Positions 7,095 through 15,921 of a DNA stretch of 64,000 nt are shown piece after piece. Position 1 is the stretch's first letter. Each line of letters starts with the position of its first letter. The stretch comes from Leuconostoc fallax KCTC 3537 (GTDB taxonomy: Bacteria > Bacillota > Bacilli > Lactobacillales > Lactobacillaceae): contig NZ_AEIZ01000026.1 in NCBI RefSeq assembly GCF_000165675.1, forward strand, positions 124,001-188,000, read 5' to 3'. The notes under the pieces were generated by a model. That model did not search any database. It saw nothing but the letters and a program-made list of their open reading frames with translations, and was not told the origin of the DNA. The translations under genes and the position numbers were made by a program.

Positions 7095-7928
7095 TTAAGC
7101 CTCTTGTTTATATATCTCTTTTAGAAAATTACCAGCAGTTACTGAAATAGGTGTATTAGCGCTTAAATTGGTATCAACATGTAGTAAGGATGTAAAGCGC
7201 TCCAGTAGTCGATTCATTGATCGCCCTTCGGCAAATACAGCTGTTCCAACGACTGTTCCATCAAATTCTCCAACCAAAGTTTGCATCCCTTGAATAGTTC
7301 CGCCAGCTTTCATGAAATCATCCACAATTAAAACACGAGAACCAGTTTTAAGCGAACGTCTTGATAATTCCATTTTTTCAACACGTTTGGATGACCCTGT
7401 TAAATAATTCACGCTAACTGTTGGTCCCTCAGTCACCTTGGCATCATCTCTAACAATGACAAAAGGTACATTTAACTGTTCAGCAACAGATTGTGCTAAG
7501 GGAATACCCTTAGTTGCCGCTGTCATCACAGCATCAATATTATCTTTCAAATACTGTGTTGCAATTAAACGACCAGCCTGTCTTAAAATATCTGGTCGCC
7601 CTAATAAATCTGACAAATAGACATAGCCACCAGGCAAAACGCGCGTCTCATCATCAACTAATTGACGAATATCTTCAATAAATGTTTCTGCTTCGTCTTG
7701 TAACATGTAAGGTACAAAACGCGCTCCTCCAGCTGCCCCAGGAATTGTTTCAAGCAATCCTGTGCCACGTTCTTGGAATGTCCGCTTTAATATTGATAAA
7801 TCTTCTGATATCGATGACTTTGCAGATTCATATCGTTTGGCAAAGAATGATAGAGAAACTAATTGACGTGGTCTTTCCAACATATAACGTGCCATATCAA
7901 CTAATCGATCAGATCGACGTGTTTTCAT
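7095..7928 (-). CDS. purR: Purine operon regulator PurR
   Basis: The 277-residue protein has an N-terminal winged helix (about residues 1-75) and a C-terminal phosphoribosyltransferase-like domain. The PRPP-binding loop is VLIVDDFMKAGGTIQ (199-213). In Firmicutes PurR binds PurBox DNA and senses PRPP, acting as repressor or activator of purine genes. A palindrome matching the PurBox (8020-8031) lies about 90 bases upstream, suggesting autoregulation. It is cotranscribed with glmU. Confidence 0.95.
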   Translation of the reverse strand: MKTRRSDRLVDMARYMLERPRQLVSLSFFAKRYESAKSSISEDLSILKRTFQERGTGLLETIPGAAGGARFVPYMLQDEAETFIEDIRQLVDDETRVLPGGYVYLSDLLGRPDILRQAGRLIATQYLKDNIDAVMTAATKGIPLAQSVAEQLNVPFVIVRDDAKVTEGPTVSVNYLTGSSKRVEKMELSRRSLKTGSRVLIVDDFMKAGGTIQGMQTLVGEFDGTVVGTAVFAEGRSMNRLLERFTSLLHVDTNLSANTPISVTAGNFLKEIYKQEA

Positions 7929-8019
7929 AATTCTATTTAATGGATTCGTTAATTCTTAACCAAATCCATTAATCCTCCTAATTTTTTATAATTACTTATT
8001 AGTATATCACTATTAAACG

Positions 8020-8031
8020 CCGAACATTCGG
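8020..8031. promoter_or_regulatory. PurBox-like palindrome upstream of purR
   Basis: CCGAACATTCGG at 8020-8031 is a perfect 12-bp palindrome containing the PurBox core CCGAACATT, with A/T-rich flanks on both sides. On the minus strand an extended -10 (TGATATACT) lies about 12-20 bases further downstream, so a bound regulator would overlap the -35 region of purR. PurBox identity follows the known consensus AWWWCCGAACWWT; function is inferred. Confidence 0.65.
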
Positions 8032-8033
8032 AT

Positions 8034-8898
8034 TTAATTATTTTTTAGATTATTTATCATATTTTGTATTTTATTTAAATTCTGCTGTTGCCAATTCAAA
8101 ATATCTTCACTTTGATTTTTAGGATAACTAATGGTAATGATCGGTATTTTATGGCTATTTGCCAGCTTGACGAGTTGTTTTGTTGTATTATTTTGCTGAT
8201 TTGGCATCACGACAAAATCAACCTTATCATCGTCGATGTAATCTTTTGCTTCATCTAATAAAGTAGATGACGATTGGTGACTCACTTTTTTAAGCACACG
8301 TTGTGCATTTAACTGACTAAATAAAATATCCCAATCATCGCTAAGTGAAATATAATTTAAATTTTATTTTCTTAGCCAATGTCGCCAATTGTGTATTTAA
8401 TACGGATAACTTAGTATTTAACTGATTATCATTACTAACATACGTATCACGATTTCTAGGATCTATGTCACTTAGCGTCGTGGTGAGCTTATCACTCAAA
8501 GCTTTAGTGGTTAATGGGCTTACCCACAAGTTATCAAAGTCATTATCAGTAATAATTTGATTTGCTGCAATAATTTTACTTTGTAGTTGCCAATTACGAT
8601 ATTGTGCTATTAATGTATCCTGATCATCTTGATGGTCAACCAGTATAATATCTGCTTTCTTTAACTGTTCTTTATCTTTAGCGCCCCACTCCTGAACATC
8701 AGTAGGCAATAATGTCACTTTCCCAGTATCGCCAACAATTTGTTGTGCAGCCTGCTGGTAAGCAGTAATTGTCGTAACAATTCGAATTTTTTGATTGACC
8801 GGACTCGCAGTATCACCGACTAAACGGATAAAAACGAGCATTGCGCCAATAAACACTAATAGGATAGTCAAAATCGCATAGAGGACTTGCTTATGCAT
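8034..8898 (-). CDS. Degenerate ZnuA-like metal-binding lipoprotein homologue (frameshifted)
   Basis: The N-terminus has a single membrane anchor (about residues 5-28, no lipobox Cys). The body follows the ZnuA/TroA substrate-binding fold: KIRIVTTITAYQQAAQQIVG, KKADIILVDHQDDQD, DNLWVSPLTTKALSDKLTTT, and after the break ISLSDDWDILFSQL and KVDFVVMPNQQNNTT. The His residues that bind zinc in ZnuA (in PHxYEP, DPHxW and HNAF) are absent. The frame break is near 8359-8366, and removing one base from TTT (or AAAA) restores it. No ABC ATPase or permease is adjacent. It may bind no metal, or the gene may be decaying. Confidence 0.6.
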
Positions 8899-8948
8899 AA
8901 ATTAATACTCCAAGTTCTTCATCATTTGGGCTTTCTCTTCACAAAAAA

Positions 8949-8964
8949 TAGGCCCGAAGGCCCA
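8949..8964 (-). terminator. Terminator after veg
   Basis: TAGGCC (8949-8954) pairs with GGCCCA (8959-8964) around CGAA. Six T follow on the minus strand. It separates veg from the ZnuA-like gene. Confidence 0.8.
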
Positions 8965-8973
8965 CTCACTATA

Positions 8974-9207
8974 TTAATCAGCAAAAGTGATATCAATATT
9001 TTTTGTCAAAACGTCAGTATAGCTATACGATACACGATCGAACTTTGCACTATCATTTAATTCAACAACAAATAATGAAGGATAAGTTTCGCGTAAAACA
9101 CCCGAACGCTCTGTTATTTTCTTTCGACCAGCTTGAGCTGTCACTTTGATGCTATCACCAACGCGATTATCAAGCTTTTGTTTAATATCTTGTAAACTAC
9201 TTGGCAT
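8974..9207 (-). CDS. veg: Veg family protein
   Basis: The 77-residue protein (DIKQKLDNRVGDSIKVTAQA, then SGVLRETYPSLFVVEL) is a typical Veg protein, a small conserved Firmicute protein with an SH3-like fold. In Bacillus it has been linked to biofilm matrix gene expression. AAGGTGG precedes the start. It lies downstream of rsmA, the same neighbour as in B. subtilis (rnmV-rsmA-veg), and ends in its own terminator. Confidence 0.93.
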   Translation of the reverse strand: MPSSLQDIKQKLDNRVGDSIKVTAQAGRKKITERSGVLRETYPSLFVVELNDSAKFDRVSYSYTDVLTKNIDITFAD

Positions 9208-9299
9208 TTTATACCACCTTTCGTATATAAACCAAGTTTATTATACAACGATTAGAAAAAAATGCAAAAATATTTAAAATAACGAATATTTATAACGTA

Positions 9300-10177
9300 T
9301 CACTTATTTGCATGTAATGCGATATACAGATGTGAAAGCTCAGCTAAGCTCAATTTTTCTGCCCGAATACCTGGATCTATCTCTGCTTTTAATAATGCAG
9401 ATTGAATATTAGTTTTAGTACGATCATCTTTACCATAGGCCTGTACTAAATTATTCCAAAGGCTCTTACGACGATGCGCAAAACTTTGCTTAATCAGTGT
9501 AAATAACTTATCAACATTATCAACTTCGACCACTGGTTTAACTGGTACTAGCTTAACCACAGCACTATCAACATTTGGCGCCGGGTTAAACGCATTGGCC
9601 GAGACTTTCCGTGCTAGATGTGCTTGCGCAAAGTATTGGATGGTCAATGTTAGTACACCGTATGCTTTAGTTCCAATTTCAGCATTAAGTCGATCAGCTA
9701 CTTCTTTTTGCATCATCACCACAATATTTTGCCATTTAAAATCAGCATGTAGCAACTGCGTCAGGATAGGTGTTGTAATATAGTAAGGTAAATTAGCAAC
9801 TATTTTAACTGATGCTTCTGGTTCAAATTCCTGGCTAATCATTTCTGGTAAATTAACCTTTAAAATATCTTGATGAATCACACGAACGTTGTCATATTGC
9901 GCTAAGGTATCATCTAATACCTTAACCATCTGTTCGTCAATTTCAAAAGCCAATACTTTTTTGCTTTACGTGCTAATTGTTCTGTTAAGGCACCAATACC
10001 TGGCCCAATTTCGATGACATAATCTTCTGATGTAATATCAGCAATATCGACAATATCATGTAAAACATTCACATCTGTTAAAAAATTCTGTCCAAATTTC
10101 TTTTTAGCATGCAAACCATATTGATTTAGAATTGCTTGTGTCCGTGTTGGATTAGCAATATCAATGTTCTTTGACAT
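9300..10177 (-). CDS. rsmA: 16S rRNA dimethyladenosine transferase (frameshifted)
   Basis: RsmA (KsgA) dimethylates the two adjacent adenines near the 3' end of 16S rRNA during 30S maturation. The SAM motif [13 protein letters not shown] is near residue 54 and the catalytic NLPYYITTP motif follows in the second fragment. Two frames meet after residue K74 in an A run (plus strand T run 9957-9962). Adding one A gives about 292 residues, the normal length. The start abuts the rnmV stop. The break is probably a sequencing artefact. Confidence 0.93.
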
Positions 10178-10178
10178 T

Positions 10179-10748
10179 TCAAGTCTCCTCGTATTGCGCC
10201 ATTGTTGTTTTCAATTGTTGTGCATCAATATTATATTGCTGCAAACGTTTTTGCAATTGTTTACCATTGCTATAACCGATATGCAATTCATCGCCTAACC
10301 AGCTACGCCTTGCTTTAGCTTGGGTACCGGCAACAAGACCTAATGCCTGCAAAATATCCATATCAATTATTGCGGTATTTGTCATTTGATGATGCGCAAC
10401 AGATGCCAATGCTCTTTGTAAAACAATTGGCGATGCATGCTCAACACCCAATGACTTATGTGGATTATCTTTAGCAGCGCGTCCCTCATCTTGCGTAATG
10501 TAAGCGTGCCACACGTTTGGTACGTGTTGCGTAATGATATGACGGATACGATTACCATTGAAATCAGGATCTGTTAAGACAATAACGCCTCGCTCCTGCA
10601 TGGCTAATTTTATTCTGTCAATCGTTTCTGAGTTAATGGCACTACCACCGGTTTCAATTGTATCAGCATTAACTGCACGCGCTAAATTTTGGGTATCCGA
10701 TCGGCCTTCAACAACAATTATTTCCTGTATCTTTAACGGCTTATTCAT
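10179..10748 (-). CDS. rnmV: Ribonuclease M5
   Basis: The 189-residue Toprim-domain nuclease performs the last maturation of 5S r[11 protein letters not shown] (E14) and TDPDFNG (D60, D62) are the Toprim metal-binding motifs. It overlaps the end of tatD by 8 bases and is followed at once by rsmA, the usual tatD-rnmV-rsmA operon. Confidence 0.95.
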   Translation of the reverse strand: MNKPLKIQEIIVVEGRSDTQNLARAVNADTIETGGSAINSETIDRIKLAMQERGVIVLTDPDFNGNRIRHIITQHVPNVWHAYITQDEGRAAKDNPHKSLGVEHASPIVLQRALASVAHHQMTNTAIIDMDILQALGLVAGTQAKARRSWLGDELHIGYSNGKQLQKRLQQYNIDAQQLKTTMAQYEET

Positions 10749-11538
10749 GATTTAAAAACAGACGGTGACCATTTGTTCGTGTAATATCTGTTAGTTTTTC
10801 AACTGGTATGTCAAGTGTTTCAGCTAAACTATCTAATACAAACTTCACAAATGCTGGTTCGTTTTGCTTCCCACGGTATGGTACTGGTGCAAGATACGGT
10901 GCGTCAGTTTCTACCAAAATACGATCTAGCGGTACGATTTTAGCAGCATCGCGCACTTCCTGCGCCTTTTTAAATGTTGCAACTCCACTAAATGAAATAT
11001 GCATACCCAAATCAATAAATTTTTGTGCCTGTTCAGGGGTACCTGAAAAGCTGTGCATCACACCTTTAGTAATACCAGATTGTTTAATTATATCGTAGAC
11101 ATCACTAAAAGCATCGCGATTATGGATTATAACTGGTAAATCAGCTGCCTTAGCTAATGCCAAATGTTTTTCAAACGCTGCCTTTTGGACATCATGTGAT
11201 GCTGTATCCCAATAATAATCTAAGCCCGTTTCTCCAACACCAACAACATTAGGATTTTTTATCTGCTCACCCAGAGTTTGCGCAGCTGCGTCACTAAAAT
11301 CATTCGTATCCTCTGGTTGAAAACCTAGGACAGCGTAAACACCTTCATGTGCCTCAGCTATTTGTAAAGCGCGTTGATTACTTTGTGCATCAAACCCTAC
11401 AATATTCATTTCCATAATACGAAATTCGTGCGCTCGCCCAATATATGCAGGAACATCATGAAATAACTGGTCATCATTCAAATGCGTATGTGTATCATAT
11501 CCATCAACTAGCTTTTTATTTGAATTATAAATTGCCAT
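10741..11538 (-). CDS. tatD: TatD family metal-dependent DNase
   Basis: TatD-family hydrolase with the metal-binding DTHTHLND near the N-terminus, GVGETGLDYYWD, HNRDAFSD, MHSFSG and ETDAPYLAP. I choose the start MAIYNS at 11538 because GGAGG lies directly before it, giving 265 residues; an in-frame ATG at 11550 lies within the ribosome binding region. Members have 3'-5' exonuclease activity in DNA repair. It heads the tatD-rnmV-rsmA operon; an extended -10 (TGCTATACT) sits at 11568-11576 on the minus strand. Confidence 0.93.
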   Translation of the reverse strand: MAIYNSNKKLVDGYDTHTHLNDDQLFHDVPAYIGRAHEFRIMEMNIVGFDAQSNQRALQIAEAHEGVYAVLGFQPEDTNDFSDAAAQTLGEQIKNPNVVGVGETGLDYYWDTASHDVQKAAFEKHLALAKAADLPVIIHNRDAFSDVYDIIKQSGITKGVMHSFSGTPEQAQKFIDLGMHISFSGVATFKKAQEVRDAAKIVPLDRILVETDAPYLAPVPYRGKQNEPAFVKFVLDSLAETLDIPVEKLTDITRTNGHRLFLNHE

Positions 11539-11603
11539 TTCTACCTCCAAAAAATTTTATCTTAATTAGTATAGCATGCGACTTTTTTATCATAACAAAT
11601 AAA

Positions 11604-11632
11604 AAGACTGATCGCTATTTTGTATCAGCCTT
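11604..11632 (-). terminator. Terminator overlapping the stop of the second glutamine transporter gene
   Basis: Minus-strand AAGGCTGAT (11632-11624) pairs with ATCAGTCTT (11612-11604), followed by TTTTATTTG. The stop TGA (11627-11625) lies within the first arm. Confidence 0.8.
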
Positions 11633-13108
11633 TTGATGTAAAAAATCTAATTTCTAACCTTTTTTCTACCCAATTACTTAACCATGTTAACAATGTAATG
11701 ACAATCAAGTACATCACCGCAATGATTGCCCACACTCTGAAGCCTTGTGAATTACGTGCCACAATTAAGGTTCCGGTCTGCGTCAATTCTAACAACCCGA
11801 TCGCTGATAAAATAGACGTGTCCTTTAACGTAATAATGAATTGGTTAATAAAGCTCGGTACCATAATCCGCAACCCTTGCGGAACAATGACCTTCCGCAT
11901 CGCTTTACCATATGGCAAACCTAATGATCGTGCTGCTTCCATTTGACCCTTTTCAACTGCCTCAAAACCACCGCGAACAAACGCTGCTGTATAAGCACCC
12001 TCATTCAATACCAAAGTGATAATTCCTGCTAAGAAGGCTGGTACCTTGGTACCAATAACTGTTGGTAAACCAATATAGATGAAGAATGCCAACACCATCA
12101 AAGGTAACCCACGGAAAATATAAATCACCGTTGTGGATACGCCGCGCAACCACTTTGTTTCACTGATACCTAGAATACCTAAGAAAATACCCCAGATAGA
12201 AGCCAAAATAATAGCGAGTACTGTTAACTTAATCGTTTCAATCAAGCCATCAATGAAGGCCTTTCGATTAGTCTTTAACAAACCAAGTACTGAATTATTG
12301 TCACTTGTTTTACCAGTGAAGTGTTCTTGGCTTTTACCAAGATAAGACTTCACAATTTTGTCATATGTGCCATCTTTTTGAATTGACTTGAGACCCTGGT
12401 TGAAAGCAGTTAACAAGGCTTTGTTTTCACCTTTTTTAACAGCAAAGCCATACCAACCAGCATTGCCCAGTTGCTTAGCATTCATGACCTTTAACTTAAC
12501 ACCATTTTTAATCGCATATTGGATAACCGGCATATCTTCAAATGTCGCAACCGAATTACCTGCCACGACATCATTATACATAACGTTTGAATCGTTAAAG
12601 TACTTAACCTTAAAGCCATATTTTTTTGTAAACTTTTACCATAATCAGCTGCAGCAGTACCCGTTTTCAATGCAACTGTTTGTCCTTTTAATGCAGCTAA
12701 AGACGTAATGGTACTATCTTTCTTAACAATCCATGCAACACCAGTTTTATAGTATGGCGTACTGATATCATAAACCTGTTTCCGTTCATCAGTAATGACC
12801 ATACCAGCAATAATACCATCAGCTTGTCCGTTTGCAACTAGTTGGGCTGCAGAATTAAAGCTCATTGGTTTTAATGTGTAGGTGAATTTTTCACGCTTAG
12901 CAATTTCTTTTAAAATATCTTGATCAATACCCACATATCGATTATTTTGATCTTGAAAATCAAACGGTGGATAACTCGCATCAGTTGTAATTGTATAATT
13001 CGGCTTTTCTGCAGCTTGAACGTCTGTAGTAGGTAAAATAAAACTTACCATTACAACAAATATTGATAGCCATAAACCAAGCCAACTAGCGCTTCGTATT
13101 TTGTTCAT
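11625..13108 (-). CDS. Glutamine-type ABC transporter, fused binding protein and permease, copy 2 (frameshifted)
   Basis: The protein has a signal peptide, then a type 3 substrate-binding domain (ITTDASYPPFDFQDQNNRYV), then an AtpC/GlnP-type permease domain with GRRL-like SLGLPYGKAMRKVIVPQ. Such fusions import glutamine or other polar amino acids. The frame breaks in an A run (12621-12627); one more A joins SLQKKYGFKVKYFND to the rest. Its permease half is nearly identical at DNA level to copy 1 (13849-15300), while the binding domain is clearly diverged. The ATG overlaps the glnQ stop by one base. Confidence 0.9.
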
Positions 13109-13848
13109 TATGCATGCATCACCTTACCCAAGAATTCGCGTAAACGATCATTCTTCGGCGCACTAAAGATTTGATCTGGAGCTCCAGATTCTTGAATCTT
13201 ACCACTTTCAAAAAAGACAACACGATCCGCAACTTGTTTTGCAAATCCCATTTCATGAGTCACCACAATCATCGTAATCCCTTGTTTAGCTAAATCTTTC
13301 ATGACATCTAAGACATCACCGACCATTTCTGGATCCAAAGCTGATGTTGGTTCATCAAATAACAAAATATCTGGTTGCATCGCCAAAGAACGCGCAATGG
13401 CAACACGTTGCTTTTGACCGCCGGATAATGACTTAACATTAGCGTCTGCTTTATCAGCTAAGCCAACTGTATCTAACAATTCACGGCCTAACTTCTCAGC
13501 CTCAGTTTTATTCAACTTCCCCAATTCAACAGGCGCCAACATGATGTTTTCCAACACTGAATAGTTATTGAATAGGTTAAAGTTCTGAAATACCATACCG
13601 ATGTTTTCGCGTACTTTATTGATATCAGTCTCTGAATTACTAATATCAAAACCGTCCACAACAATTGTGCCACTATCTGGTGTTTCAAGTTGATTTAACA
13701 TTCTTAGAAAAGTAGATTTACCTGAACCCGATGGGCCAATCATAACGACAACTTCACCGTTTTTGATATCTAATGAGATATCACGTAACACATGATTACT
13801 CCCATAAGATTTATTTACTTTTTCAACATGTACTTTCACATCAGTCAT
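13108..13848 (-). CDS. glnQ: Polar amino acid ABC transporter ATPase
   Basis: The 246-residue ATPase has Walker [10 protein letters not shown] (residues 38-46), signature LSGGQKQR (140-147) and Walker [13 protein letters not shown] (160-171), all of the HisP/GlnQ class. It lies between the two binding protein/permease fusions, adjacent to both, and presumably energises either one. Confidence 0.95.
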   Translation of the reverse strand: MTDVKVHVEKVNKSYGSNHVLRDISLDIKNGEVVVMIGPSGSGKSTFLRMLNQLETPDSGTIVVDGFDISNSETDINKVRENIGMVFQNFNLFNNYSVLENIMLAPVELGKLNKTEAEKLGRELLDTVGLADKADANVKSLSGGQKQRVAIARSLAMQPDILLFDEPTSALDPEMVGDVLDVMKDLAKQGITMIVVTHEMGFAKQVADRVVFFESGKIQESGAPDQIFSAPKNDRLREFLGKVMHA

Positions 13849-15300
13849 TTAATTTTTCATCCTTTTTTCTACCCAATTACTTAGCCATGTTAACAATGTA
13901 ATGACAATCAAGTACATCACCGCAATGATTGCCCACACTCTGAAGCCTTGTGAATTACGTGCCACAATTAAGGTTCCGGTCTGCGTCAATTCTAACAACC
14001 CGATTGCTGATAAAATGGACGTGTCCTTTAACGTAATAATAAATTGGTTAATGAAGCTCGGTACCATAATCCGTAACCCTTGCGGAACAATTACCTTCCG
14101 CATCGCTTTACCATATGGCAAACCTAATGATCGTGCTGCTTCCATTTGACCTTTTTCAACTGCCTCAAAACCACCGCGAACAAACGCTGCTGTATAAGCA
14201 CCCTCATTCAATACCAAAGTGATAATTCCTGCCAAGAAGGCTGGTACCTTGGTACCAATAACTGTTGGTAAACCAATATAGATGAAGAATGCCAACACCA
14301 TCAAAGGCAATCCACGGAAAATATAAATCACCGTTGTGGATACGCCACGCAACCACTTTGTTTCACTGATACCTAGAATACCTAAGAAGATCCCCCAGAT
14401 GGAAGCCAAAATAATAGCGAGTACTGTTAACTTAATCGTTTCAATCAAGCCATCAATGAAGGCCTTTCGATTAGTCTTTAACAAACCAAGTACTGAATTA
14501 TTGTCACTTGTCTTACCAGTGAAGTGTTCTTGACTTTTACCAAGATAAGACTTCACAATTTTGTCATATGTGCCATCTTTTTGAATTGACTTGAGCCCCT
14601 GGTTGAAAGCAGTTAACAAGGCTTTGTTTTCACCCTTTTTTACAGCAAAACCAGACCAGCCGGCATCAAATAATTTATCAGCATTCATTATTTTAAGCTT
14701 CAATCCATTTTTGATCGCATATTGAATTACTGGTGCATCTTCAAATGTCGCAACCGAGTTACCAGAAACAACATCGTTATACATAATATTTGAATCATTG
14801 AAATATTTAACTTTAAAGCCATACTGAGACTGAATCTTCTTAGCATAATCAGCACCTGCAGTACCTGTCTTTAATGCAACCGTTTGTCCTTTCAATTCGC
14901 TAAGAGATTTAATATTGCTACCTTTTTTAGTGGCCCAAACAACGCCAGTTTTATAATAAGGCGTACTGAAATCAAAAACTTCTTTTCGCTCATCAGTAAT
15001 TGACATACCGGCAATGACACCGTCGGCTTGGCTACCAGCAACTAATTGAGTAGCAGAATTGAAACTCATTGCTTTTAACGTGTAAGTAAACCCTTCACGC
15101 TTAGCAATTTCTTTTAGAATATCAAGATCAATCCCCACATATTGATTATTTTGATCTTGAAAATCAAACGGTGGAAAACTTGCATCAGTTGTAATAACAT
15201 AATGCGGTTGTTTATCTGCATTAACCTGTTCACTTTGTGTCACTATCGTGATTGTTGCAATAAATATTGCAATACATATTAACCATATTTTTTTCATCAT
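13849..15300 (-). CDS. Glutamine-type ABC transporter, fused binding protein and permease, copy 1
   Basis: The intact 483-residue protein has a signal peptide (about 1-28), a periplasmic-binding-like domain (ITTDASFPPFDFQDQNNQYV to about residue 255) and a C-terminal permease of about five membrane segments. The EAA-type loop is ARSLGLPYGKAMRKVIVPQ. The natural fusion resembles the GlnPH proteins of lactic acid bacteria. It starts the three-gene unit; the ATPase gene follows without a gap. Copy 2 downstream shares the permease half almost exactly. Confidence 0.93.
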   Translation of the reverse strand: MMKKIWLICIAIFIATITIVTQSEQVNADKQPHYVITTDASFPPFDFQDQNNQYVGIDLDILKEIAKREGFTYTLKAMSFNSATQLVAGSQADGVIAGMSITDERKEVFDFSTPYYKTGVVWATKKGSNIKSLSELKGQTVALKTGTAGADYAKKIQSQYGFKVKYFNDSNIMYNDVVSGNSVATFEDAPVIQYAIKNGLKLKIMNADKLFDAGWSGFAVKKGENKALLTAFNQGLKSIQKDGTYDKIVKSYLGKSQEHFTGKTSDNNSVLGLLKTNRKAFIDGLIETIKLTVLAIILASIWGIFLGILGISETKWLRGVSTTVIYIFRGLPLMVLAFFIYIGLPTVIGTKVPAFLAGIITLVLNEGAYTAAFVRGGFEAVEKGQMEAARSLGLPYGKAMRKVIVPQGLRIMVPSFINQFIITLKDTSILSAIGLLELTQTGTLIVARNSQGFRVWAIIAVMYLIVITLLTWLSNWVEKRMKN

Positions 15301-15401
15301 GATTTTATTTTAGCAAAAAAGAATGTAAGTTTTCATACCATGTCATGTTTTATTATTTAAAATATAAAAATATTATATTTTTTATCAGTCACAAATAAAA
15401 G

Positions 15402-15424
15402 AGAATATACTCATCGTATATTCT
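15402..15424 (-). terminator. Terminator after smpB
   Basis: AGAATATAC (15402-15410) and GTATATTCT (15416-15424) form a 9-bp stem, followed on the minus strand by CTTTTATTTG. Confidence 0.7.
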
Positions 15425-15885
15425 TAATGTTTTAACCGACGCCCCAACTCTCGTTCTTGGTCACGGCGCTTGATATCTTCACGTTTATCGTACTTTTTCT
15501 TACCTTGTCCGATACCAATTAATACCTTAGCAAAGCCGTGTTTCATATACACTTTCAGTGGCACGATTGTAATTCCGCTTTCCTGAACTGCTTTTTCTAG
15601 CGCAACAATTTCTCGTTTGTGTAACAATAATTGTCTCGTTCTTAGCGGATCAACATTGAACTGATTACCTTGTGCATAAGTCGATATGTGAACATTGGTT
15701 AATAATGCTGTTTTATTATGAACTGTCACAAAACCATCGCTAATTGTTATTTGTCCAGCACGGACTGACTTAATCTCCGTACCTGTTAATGCAATGCCTG
15801 CTTCATATGTATCGATAATGTTATAGTTGAAACGTGCTTTACGATTTTGTGCAATAACATTATCATTTACATTCTTTTTTGCCAA
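15424..15885 (-). CDS. smpB: SsrA-binding protein
   Basis: The 153-residue SmpB is the tmRNA partner in ribosome rescue. Landmarks are YEAGIALTGTEIKSVRAGQI, IAQNRKARFNY at the start and the basic C-terminus KKKYDKREDIKRRDQERE. It follows rnr closely (36 bases), matching the common secG-rnr-smpB order. Trans-translation and RNase R act together on nonstop mRNA. Confidence 0.97.
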   Translation of the reverse strand: MAKKNVNDNVIAQNRKARFNYNIIDTYEAGIALTGTEIKSVRAGQITISDGFVTVHNKTALLTNVHISTYAQGNQFNVDPLRTRQLLLHKREIVALEKAVQESGITIVPLKVYMKHGFAKVLIGIGQGKKKYDKREDIKRRDQERELGRRLKH

Positions 15886-15921
15886 TTAACTCCTCCCAAA
15901 ATATTACATCAAATATTATTG

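Noticed and set aside
13901-14149. Plus-strand ORFs repeated at 11650-11946 and 13901-14149
   Set aside because: They appear twice only because the permease halves of the two transporter genes are nearly identical; they are antisense shadows.
15301-15423. GlnR/TnrA box upstream of the glutamine transporter
   Set aside because: TGTAA and a TTACA-like half are present but the spacing is too long for the TGTNA-N7-TNACA consensus.
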